From JANNWF01 sp052390415 (GTDB lineage: Bacteria > Pseudomonadota > Gammaproteobacteria > Xanthomonadales > Xanthomonadaceae), in the NCBI GenBank assembly GCA_052390415.1, contig JBQTGY010000032.1, positions 4,824-68,823 of the forward strand: 64,000 bases of DNA, read 5' to 3'. The translations under genes were made by a program, and so were the position numbers. The notes beneath the pieces are model-generated. The model saw nothing but the letters and a program-made list of their open reading frames with translations. It did no database searches and was not told where the DNA came from. This document shows positions 25,711 to 32,933 of the stretch, in pieces. Each line of letters begins with the position of its first letter. Within the stretch, counting starts at the first letter, position 1.

Positions 25711-28185
25711 TCACGACGCAGTTTCCGCGGTCCGCCACAATGCTGTCGGGTCGCCTTCCCCGCGCACCGCTGCGAACTCGTCTGGGGTCAGCCAGTCGGT
25801 CACGGGATGCTGCATAACATCGGCGGCTGCGGCGACCGCGTGCGCCCACGTACAGCGATTGGCGAACAACAGACCATTCACGTCGAGCGTGCCGCCGCGG
25901 TTGATAAAGCCCAGCGCCCGTGTGGTGCGCGGACCTGTATCGATCCGGCGCAGTGCGCCCAGGTAGGCGTCCGGCCGCGTGTGGGTCAGGAACACGCGTG
26001 GCGTCGCGGACGGGAAATGGCGCAGAAGTTCGGTATCGGACAGCACATAGGCGGCCTCCCGTTCATCGCGTCCGCTGCGTAACCGACCCGGCTCACCCAC
26101 GTAGACCACGCCCACGGCGATGCCGGCCGCACGCAATCGGGCTTCGGCGCGCAGCACTTCGCCCAGTTGGTAGGCGCCGGTCGCCGCCAGGATCACCGCC
26201 GCGGACTGCGCTTCGCCGTGCAGCCACACCCGCCCACGGGCACCCAGCGCACGGGCCTGGGTCGGCGACACCCGGTTTGGCACCTCGCGCTTGGGCACGA
26301 TCAGCGCGGTGATCGTGCCAAGGCCCTGAACGCTGTGCGACAACGCTGCCATGGCGCTGTTGGCATCGGCCGGGAAGCACACCCGGGCGACATCCGCCAT
26401 TTCACCCAACCAGGCCTCGGCGAGGGTTGGATCCTGATGTGACTGCTCGTTCTTGGCGTTCTCCCAGGTGTGCGAGGTCAGCACCACTGGTACCCCCAAC
26501 CAGCCTGGCGGCCGGTCTGCTTCGGCAAGATGGCGGCTGAAAATGATTTCCTGGCGCATCGCACCGAGCATCTTGGGCGCGAAGGCTTCGTAGGTGACCA
26601 CCAGGTTCAGGCCACCCTTGTTGGCCAGCGCGGCGCAGACCACGGCCTCCTCATTGAGCGCGGTAATGACCCCGCCGACGCGCGACTCGGACACACCTAC
26701 CTCCGGGCTGTGCACCCGGTGTTGGAGCAGGTCGAGCGTGGCATCGAGTTTGTTGCTGCGCAGTTCGTCTGGATTGCCCACGCGCGGCCGCAACGTGGGA
26801 TTGGCCCGGACCAGGCGCACGAAGTGGCCGTCGATCGCTACCATCGGCGAGCTGATCGTGCCGGGCGCCAGCCACGCAGGCTCGGGCAGGACAGGCGGGG
26901 GCACTTGGCGGGTGGCCAGTGCGTGGTCGCGCTCTCGCGGCCGGCCCTGCGCGTCGTGCGTCGTCAGTTCGGTGACCGCGGCCAGCAGCTCCTGCAGCGG
27001 CACGTGCAGCGGCGCGCAGCCAGCATTGAACTGGTTCCGCGCCTCCGCGTCCCGCGCAGGGTTGCCGGCCAGTGGCAGGTTGTGTGCGGCGTTGGTGCCT
27101 GCACCGGGAAAGCCGAATCCCTTGATGGTTTCAGCGATGCCGTAGCGCAATGGAATTCGATGGTCGCTATCGGGGCTGGCCGCTGCGGCCTCGGTGCAGG
27201 CGCGCAGGCGCGACTCGATGATGTGAATGCCCCAGGCCAGACTGGCGGGATCACGGCCATCCAAAGGAATCGGTTCGAACCCGTTCAATCGCAAGTGGCG
27301 GTAGAGCCAATCCTCGCCTCCCTGCTGGGCGATCTGGCTGCGCTGCTCGATGCGCCGTCCGTTGAGCACCATGATGGGCGCGACCAAGCCCGAATCGTCT
27401 GGCCGCCACCAGCGCGGAGTCCAGTCACCGCCGCGTTGCTCCTCGAATGCGCCATCGCTGAGAAAGGCGACCAGCCGCTCGCCCGGAAGCGGCGCGTGCA
27501 CGTACTGCAGTTCGGCAAAGCCCAGGTAGCCGCCTTCCAGCATGCCACCGGCGGTGTGGGCATTGACATGTGAGCCCAGTGGCGAGGCCGGCCGGCCCTC
27601 GGAAGTCAGCGCGTAGGAGTAGAAGTCGCCGGCGAAGCGCGACAGACGTTCATCATCCAAGCCATACCGCGCGGCGTGCGCGGGAGTCATGTTGTCGACG
27701 ATCAGGTTGAGCGCATCGATCGCCGCCACGCAATGACCCTGGCCCATCATCCACGCGCGGGTGACGCCATCAAGTGCATTCATCGCAAGGTAGCCGGCGT
27801 AGGCCGGCACCATGTTGAGTGCGCCGCCGGTATGACCCTCCGGCTGCAGCTTGAAGTCCTCGGCGTCCAGTGCCCGCCCGTCCAGTCTTACGCGCCGCGC
27901 ATAGGTCATGTGTGCCACCAGCCACATGCCGGCACTGGCAACGCGGTCGGCCGCCTGCAGTCGGCGGTAACCGGTTGCTGTGTCCGGCAACGCGCCGGTT
28001 GCGACCAGTTCATCGAGCATGGCCCGCACGCGAAGCTGGGTCAGCGGCGTGTGCACGATCACACCGTAGCCCGCGGCCCAACGCGCGAATGCCGTGTCGG
28101 TCTGCGCGTAAAGCGTCGCCAGCTGCTCAACGCGGTGATTGTCGATCGCGCTCAAGGCGCCGGCAGAACAGGTCAGGTCGTTCAT
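25711..28185 (-). CDS. xfp: phosphoketolase (xylulose-5-P / fructose-6-P)
   Basis: 824 residues, the usual size. Diagnostic stretches are EGHTGGALNMVPAYAGYLAMN, SHVNAHTAGGMLEGGYLG, TYEAFAPKMLGAMRQEIIFSRHL, and SHTWENAKNEQSHQDPTLAE. With phosphate and thiamine diphosphate it cleaves xylulose-5-P to acetyl phosphate and glyceraldehyde-3-P (or fructose-6-P to acetyl phosphate and erythrose-4-P). The TPP-binding stretch reads LSDGAFEEQRGGDW instead of the common GDGEAETGP type, marking a divergent branch. It lies between PRPP synthetase (14-nt gap) and acetate kinase (13 nt), so almost certainly one transcript. Confidence 0.92.
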   Translation of the reverse strand: MNDLTCSAGALSAIDNHRVEQLATLYAQTDTAFARWAAGYGVIVHTPLTQLRVRAMLDELVATGALPDTATGYRRLQAADRVASAGMWLVAHMTYARRVRLDGRALDAEDFKLQPEGHTGGALNMVPAYAGYLAMNALDGVTRAWMMGQGHCVAAIDALNLIVDNMTPAHAARYGLDDERLSRFAGDFYSYALTSEGRPASPLGSHVNAHTAGGMLEGGYLGFAELQYVHAPLPGERLVAFLSDGAFEEQRGGDWTPRWWRPDDSGLVAPIMVLNGRRIEQRSQIAQQGGEDWLYRHLRLNGFEPIPLDGRDPASLAWGIHIIESRLRACTEAAAASPDSDHRIPLRYGIAETIKGFGFPGAGTNAAHNLPLAGNPARDAEARNQFNAGCAPLHVPLQELLAAVTELTTHDAQGRPRERDHALATRQVPPPVLPEPAWLAPGTISSPMVAIDGHFVRLVRANPTLRPRVGNPDELRSNKLDATLDLLQHRVHSPEVGVSESRVGGVITALNEEAVVCAALANKGGLNLVVTYEAFAPKMLGAMRQEIIFSRHLAEADRPPGWLGVPVVLTSHTWENAKNEQSHQDPTLAEAWLGEMADVARVCFPADANSAMAALSHSVQGLGTITALIVPKREVPNRVSPTQARALGARGRVWLHGEAQSAAVILAATGAYQLGEVLRAEARLRAAGIAVGVVYVGEPGRLRSGRDEREAAYVLSDTELLRHFPSATPRVFLTHTRPDAYLGALRRIDTGPRTTRALGFINRGGTLDVNGLLFANRCTWAHAVAAAADVMQHPVTDWLTPDEFAAVRGEGDPTALWRTAETAS

Positions 28186-28199
28186 CGGGACTCACAGTC

Positions 28200-29150
28200 T
28201 CAGGACGGATCAGGTCGGTTCGGGAAGGACGCCGGGCTCGGCGGAGCGTCGTGCCGAGCACGCTCGGTCAGCAACGCGTCGCAGGCGGCGGCCAAAAACG
28301 GCGCGACCGAGATGGCGTTGGTCGGGTGCGGGATCGTGTTCGTGCTGACTACGCGCTGCGCGCCTGCGGCGAGCAAATTGCCGTGGGCGTCGTCGGAGAA
28401 CACTGCGTGCGTCACCAGGCAGGTCGCCGGTGCCAGCCCGAGTCCTGACAGGTGCTTCAAGGTTTCGAGCATGGTGTGGCCCGAGGACACGATGTCGTCG
28501 ACCACCACCGGGGTGCGGCCGCGGGCCACGACAGCGTCGGGCAGGCTGACGCTGACGGAGCGGTCGCCTTGCCGAGTTTTGGCCAGAACCTGGTACGGCA
28601 CGTCGGCACGGGCCGCGATGTCGGCGACCCATTGCGCGCTCTCGCTGTCGGGGCCGATGAGGATTGCATCGGGCACGTGGTCCCGCACCCAGGCAGCTAT
28701 CGCCGGCGCGGCGGCCACGTTACGTGCGGGGATGGAAAACAGCCGATCCAGGCTGGGGTTGCGATGCAGGTGGGGATCGACCGTCACCAGCCAGTCCACG
28801 CTCTGTTCCAGGAATCGGGCAAACAATGGGGCACTGATCGCCTCGCCGGGGTGAAAGCGCGTGTCCTGCCGCATGTAGGCCAAGTAGGGCGCGATCAGGC
28901 CGACCGAACGGGCACCGAACTCGCGAGCAGTCTCCGCGGCAAAGCGCAACGCCAGCGCCGTGCTGTCGGGACGGCGCAGCCCGGCCAGCAGCAGCACATC
29001 GGCGTCGGCCAGATCGGCGTCAAGCGTGACCAGCGATTCGCCATCTGGGAAACGGCGCCACCCCAGCGCGCCCAACCGTGCGCCCAGCGATGGCGCCAGC
29101 TCCGCCCCGAGGGCCTGCAGCTCCGGGAATGCAAGCAGTACGCGGCTCAT
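28200..29150 (-). CDS. prs: ribose-phosphate pyrophosphokinase (PRPP synthetase), divergent
   Basis: 316 residues. RRFPDGESLVTLDADLADADVLLLAGL and YLAYMRQDTRFHPGEAISAPLFARFL match the N-terminal phosphoribosyltransferase-like domain with its flexible loop. The PRPP-binding motif is PVVVDDIVSSGHTMLET. The enzyme makes PRPP from ribose-5-phosphate and ATP. The common allosteric and oligomer segments of housekeeping PrsA are poorly kept, so this is probably a second, specialised copy. It overlaps the DUF5676 gene (ATGA) and precedes phosphoketolase. With AMP/thymidine phosphorylase nearby it may recycle ribose and bases, or run in reverse to drain PRPP; inference. Confidence 0.88.
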   Translation of the reverse strand: MSRVLLAFPELQALGAELAPSLGARLGALGWRRFPDGESLVTLDADLADADVLLLAGLRRPDSTALALRFAAETAREFGARSVGLIAPYLAYMRQDTRFHPGEAISAPLFARFLEQSVDWLVTVDPHLHRNPSLDRLFSIPARNVAAAPAIAAWVRDHVPDAILIGPDSESAQWVADIAARADVPYQVLAKTRQGDRSVSVSLPDAVVARGRTPVVVDDIVSSGHTMLETLKHLSGLGLAPATCLVTHAVFSDDAHGNLLAAGAQRVVSTNTIPHPTNAISVAPFLAAACDALLTERARHDAPPSPASFPNRPDPS

Positions 29151-29416
29151 GGGTTGCGCGTGCCGCCCAAGCGGCGGGAAAGCAGGTTATGGATCCAGGC
29201 GAACCCTCCGCCCAGATAAAGCCCCCAGAGAAGGCTTTCCGCCAGTCCAAGGAAGAACGCGGCGGGACTGATCCATTCGAAGCCCGGGAGCACGGCCTCC
29301 AGCAGAGCTTGCATGTGGAAGCGCTCGGGTGTCACAAGACCGAACGCGACACACAGCACGAAGCTCAGCGCCAGAAACAGCGCGGCGGAGGAAGCGATCA
29401 ACTTGATGTTCAGCAT
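29147..29416 (-). CDS. small two-segment membrane protein, DUF5676-like
   Basis: 89 residues from the ATG at 29416; GAGAAC lies before it, and an upstream frame to 29479 was rejected because it has no membrane-protein features. Two hydrophobic segments: IASSAALFLALSFVLCVAFGLV and PAAFFLGLAESLLWGLYLGGGFAWIHN. This pattern fits the DUF5676 family of short membrane proteins that often accompany metal-stress loci. Its stop overlaps the PRPP synthetase start. Function unknown. Confidence 0.6.
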   Translation of the reverse strand: MLNIKLIASSAALFLALSFVLCVAFGLVTPERFHMQALLEAVLPGFEWISPAAFFLGLAESLLWGLYLGGGFAWIHNLLSRRLGGTRNP

Positions 29417-29500
29417 GGTGGTGTTCTCCTTTGGATGCCAACCAGCGAGGGGATGTGCGCAACGATTTCGACCTGGCAAGCGGTTTGGCCGGTGGTCCTA

Positions 29501-31015
29501 CTACGCTTCTGTAATGGTGATGATGTTCGGGTGTGCGGCGACGTATTCCAGTGCATAGCGCAACTCGCCGACGGTTTGCGCGTGTACTTGAAACAGCGGA
29601 GCACCGACCGGGATCGGATCGCCGATCCGCAACGTGATTGCAAGTCCGGCGACGGCGCTCATCGGGGCACCGGCCAGTTTTGCGACCTTTGCCAGACGCC
29701 GGTTGTCGATGGCGCGTACCCAGCCGGATCGAGGTGCCGGGACGTCGGCGCGGTGCTCGGCCGCGCCGGGTTCAGTGAAGCCGCCCTGCGCCTCGCAGAT
29801 CGCGTAGAACTTCGCCAGCGCACGCCCAGAGGCCAAGGCCTGCCTTGCCAGATCAAGGCCGGTTCCGCGGTGCGCTCCGGGTGCCAGGTCCAGCAAGGCG
29901 CCCGCCACAGCCAGCGCCCGGTCACGCAAGTCCGCAGGTGCCCCGGCCTCCCCACGCAGCACGGCGAGAACGTCGTGGGCCTCGAGCGCCGGACCGATGC
30001 CAATGCCCACCGGCTGTCGTCCGTCGGAGCGGAGCACGGACAATTGCAAGCCCAGCGCCGTACCCGTGGCCAACAGGCGGTCCGTCAGGGTGGACGCAGC
30101 GGCGTCGGAGCGGACCTTGGCGGTTGCTCCTACCGGCATATCGATCAGAACGTGGCTGGCGCCGGCCGCGACTTTCTTGGACAGAACACTGGCCACCAAC
30201 TGGCCGTCACTGTCGAAGTCCAGTGGTCGTTCGACCCGGATCAGCACGTCGTCCGCCGGGCTCAATCGCACATTGCCGCCCCAGACCACGCAACCGCCTT
30301 CGCGCTCGACCACGCGCCGCATAGCGGCCAGATCGAGCGCCACCGGGGTCATTACCTCCATCGTGTCGGCGGTGCCGGCCGGTGAGGTGATAGCGCGTGA
30401 CGATGTCTTGGGAATGCGATGCCCCAAGGCGGCAATGATCGCGACCACGATGGGCGTTGTCCGATTGCCCGGCAGGCCGCCCACACAATGCTTGTCCAGC
30501 ACCGGGCCGTCGCCCCAGTCCAAGGTCTCCCCGACCGCCACCATGGCGCGCGTCAGCGACAGCGTTTCATGCACATCCAAACGATCGCCGGCGCAGGCGG
30601 TGACGAACGCCGCCAGTTCAATATCCGACAGCTGGTTCGCCACCGTATCGCGCATCAGGGCCAGGCAGGCGTCGTCATCCAGGCGTGCGCCGAATACTTT
30701 GGCGCGCAAGGCCCCGGCCGACGCCGGCGGATCGGCATGGTGAAACGTGGCACAGGCATGCTCATCCGGCGACGCCGCGCGCCAGGCGGCCTCGGATAGC
30801 GCGACTTCGTCGATCGCCAGATGATCCCCGGTGACCACGTTCAGGGTCGCGGTCACCTGCCGATCACCCACCGTCATCCGCACGCGAGTGAGCGCTTTGA
30901 AGCCCTCCGCCCGGCACACCGCACAGTCGCGATGCATGTACACCACAGGCTGCTGGTAGGTATCGATGCCGGCGCGAATCACACGCAGCCGGATATGCGG
31001 ATGCTCGGCGGCCAT
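29501..31015 (-). CDS. thymidine phosphorylase / AMP phosphorylase family
   Basis: 504 residues from the ATG at 31015, which overlaps the stop of the MBL gene by one base. That length matches archaeal AMP phosphorylase, about 60 residues longer than bacterial DeoA. An N-terminal extension domain (residues 1-80) is followed by the phosphorylase core: LDKHCVGGLPGNRTTPIVVAI, KTSSRAITSPAGTADTMEVM, and SKKVAAGASHVLIDMPVGATAKV. AMP phosphorylase gives ribose-1,5-bisphosphate plus base; thymidine phosphorylase gives deoxyribose-1-phosphate. Neither R15P isomerase nor RuBisCO is in the window, so which substrate is used cannot be decided. Confidence 0.85.
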   Translation of the reverse strand: MAAEHPHIRLRVIRAGIDTYQQPVVYMHRDCAVCRAEGFKALTRVRMTVGDRQVTATLNVVTGDHLAIDEVALSEAAWRAASPDEHACATFHHADPPASAGALRAKVFGARLDDDACLALMRDTVANQLSDIELAAFVTACAGDRLDVHETLSLTRAMVAVGETLDWGDGPVLDKHCVGGLPGNRTTPIVVAIIAALGHRIPKTSSRAITSPAGTADTMEVMTPVALDLAAMRRVVEREGGCVVWGGNVRLSPADDVLIRVERPLDFDSDGQLVASVLSKKVAAGASHVLIDMPVGATAKVRSDAAASTLTDRLLATGTALGLQLSVLRSDGRQPVGIGIGPALEAHDVLAVLRGEAGAPADLRDRALAVAGALLDLAPGAHRGTGLDLARQALASGRALAKFYAICEAQGGFTEPGAAEHRADVPAPRSGWVRAIDNRRLAKVAKLAGAPMSAVAGLAITLRIGDPIPVGAPLFQVHAQTVGELRYALEYVAAHPNIITITEA

Positions 31016-32403
31016 CAGGCGTTGGCCTGCGGGTTGAGGGACACTCGCTCCAAGTGCTCGGGCACCCGGCACGCCCAGCCGAGCTCGCGCGCGATCCGAC
31101 CGCGCAGTGTGTCGGCCGCATCGGGTTCGCCATGCGTGATGTAGGTGATCTCCGGCGGCGGCGCCGCGCCCAGCCAGGCCAGCAACTCCTCGCTGTCGGC
31201 GTGCCCAGAGAAGCTTTCCATCGCCACCACTTCGGCGTTGATCGGAACGCTCTGGCCAAAGATGCGCAGGGTTCGATCACCCCGGATCAAGGCCGCGCCG
31301 CGCGTGCCTCCTGCCTGGTAGCCCGCCAGCAGGATCGCGTTGCGCGAATCCTGGCCGAAGGCCTGTAGATGATGCAGAACCCGCCCGCCAGACAACATGC
31401 CGCTGGCCGAGATGATGATCATGGGGCCACGCTGCCGGTTGAGGGCCTTGGACTCTTCGGCGCTGCGCACCATCGTTGCCAACTCATACATGGCGTGGCA
31501 CTCGGCGTCAGTGACATGGTGCTCGTCGTGGTGCCGGTGGTAGAGGTCTGTGGCATTGATCGCCATCGGGCTGTTGAGATAGACCGGCACGCGAGGGATC
31601 TCACCACGCTGACGCAGCCGTGCGATATGCAGCATCAGACCCTGCGCCCGACCAACAGCGAATGCTGGAATGACAATGACACCTCCGCGAGCGGCCACGC
31701 GCTTGATCACGGGCGCCAGTTCGGCCTCGGCGTCGGCGACGGGATGACGACGATTTCCGTAGGTGGACTCGCAGACCAGCAGGTCGGCGCCCTCGAACGG
31801 AGCCGGCGCGCGCATCAGGGAATCCGTGGCCCGGCCGAGATCGCCGGTGAAATGAAGGCGCTGTCCGTCGATGTTCAGCGCGATCTGGGCAGCGCCCAGG
31901 ATATGGCCGGCGGGAAGGAAGCGCGCGCTGATGCCCGGTGCCAGCACCTGCGTCTCGCCGAATGGCCGGCCCTCGAAGCGCTTCAGGCAAGCCATCGCAT
32001 CGGCTTCCGTGTACAGCGGTAGCGGCTCCGCGTGCTTGGAGTAGCCCTTCCTCTTTGCGTAGCGTGCATCTTCCTCCAGCAGGTGGCCGCTGTCGGGAAG
32101 CAGCAATTGGCTGAGCTCGTAAGTCGCCTGCGTGCAGAGGATTCGGCCGTTGAAGCCCTGCTTGACCAGGGCGGGCAAGTAACCGGCATGGTCGAGGTGC
32201 GCATGGGTGAGCAGCACGGTGTCGATCGAAGCGGGCGCGACCGGAAACGCAGCCCAGTTTCGTTCCCGAAGCTGCTTGTAGCCCTGAAACAGGCCGCAAT
32301 CCACCAAAATGCGCTGCCCCGCAGCTTCGATCAGGTATCGGGAGCCGGTTACGGTTCCGGCTGCACCGAGGAAACGGAGCGAGCGCATCGATGAGGATGT
32401 CAT
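31015..32403 (-). CDS. MBL-fold/beta-CASP metallohydrolase (RNA-processing type)
   Basis: 462 residues from the ATG at 32403, with AAGGA 8 nt upstream. SLRFLGAAGTVTGSRYLIE opens the fold. The zinc motif is THAHLDHAGYLPAL, followed by LPAGHILGAAQI and FTGDLGR. A beta-CASP insertion includes SPMAI and ISASGMLSGGRVLHHL. The C-terminal RMMBL part has SGHADSEELLAWL and YITHGE. Relatives include CPSF-type endonucleases and 5' exonucleases. It overlaps the phosphorylase start, so co-translation is likely. It might feed ribonucleotides from RNA into that enzyme, which is inference. The motif set is complete, so activity is likely. Confidence 0.88.
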   Translation of the reverse strand: MTSSSMRSLRFLGAAGTVTGSRYLIEAAGQRILVDCGLFQGYKQLRERNWAAFPVAPASIDTVLLTHAHLDHAGYLPALVKQGFNGRILCTQATYELSQLLLPDSGHLLEEDARYAKRKGYSKHAEPLPLYTEADAMACLKRFEGRPFGETQVLAPGISARFLPAGHILGAAQIALNIDGQRLHFTGDLGRATDSLMRAPAPFEGADLLVCESTYGNRRHPVADAEAELAPVIKRVAARGGVIVIPAFAVGRAQGLMLHIARLRQRGEIPRVPVYLNSPMAINATDLYHRHHDEHHVTDAECHAMYELATMVRSAEESKALNRQRGPMIIISASGMLSGGRVLHHLQAFGQDSRNAILLAGYQAGGTRGAALIRGDRTLRIFGQSVPINAEVVAMESFSGHADSEELLAWLGAAPPPEITYITHGEPDAADTLRGRIARELGWACRVPEHLERVSLNPQANA

Positions 32404-32525
32404 GGGTGAATTCCTTGAAAGGGTGAGGAGAGTCCGCTTCGGCCGCTCGGATGACTGGGCGCTCGCGGCGTCTTGCCCGGCCATGGCGTCCGGGGCAGAG
32501 ACGCTCCGCCTCGAACGCCGGTCCA

Positions 32526-32933
32526 TTAGCGCCTTACCAGCTCGACGGTGTCGTTGACCTGGGGTTCGCCATCCACCACCTCGGCCGTTGCGTAGTGCTC
32601 ATCGAACAACGAGGTGATGCGCACGCTGCCAACCGCTTCGCGGCGGAAGCGCGGCGACGGACTCTTGTGTTGATGGCCGACGCGCGTGTGGCGGACCACG
32701 TCGAGCTGCTGGCCGACTTCGGCGCCATCCCGCTTTCCGATGCAGACGACCAGGCTGCCAGCCTCGGCCTCCAGGATCTGACCGCGCATCAGGACCTCGT
32801 GCTTGAAGCCGCCTTCGGCGGCGTGCGCTGTTCCTGCCAGTGCGAGCATCAAGGCCAGCGGGGTGAGCAGCCGACGGGCGCGTCCGCGCAGAATCGAGGC
32901 CGTACGGCATTGCAAAGAGGATGCGATATTCAC
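32526..32933 (-). CDS. hypothetical exported protein
   Basis: 135 residues from a GTG at 32933 that overlaps the ATPase stop (GTGA). This start gives a signal peptide (LLTPLALMLALAGTAHA). The mature part reads RGQILEAEAGSLVVCIGKRDGAEVGQQLDVVRHTRVG and ends SLFDEHYATAEVVDGEPQVNDTVELV. The 'G-x-VGDxLxVxR' style suggests a small beta-barrel domain like the C-terminal part of FlgT-type proteins. Sits between the P-type ATPase and the MBL gene, with a 122-nt gap before the latter. Function unknown. Confidence 0.6.
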   Translation of the reverse strand: MNIASSLQCRTASILRGRARRLLTPLALMLALAGTAHAAEGGFKHEVLMRGQILEAEAGSLVVCIGKRDGAEVGQQLDVVRHTRVGHQHKSPSPRFRREAVGSVRITSLFDEHYATAEVVDGEPQVNDTVELVRR

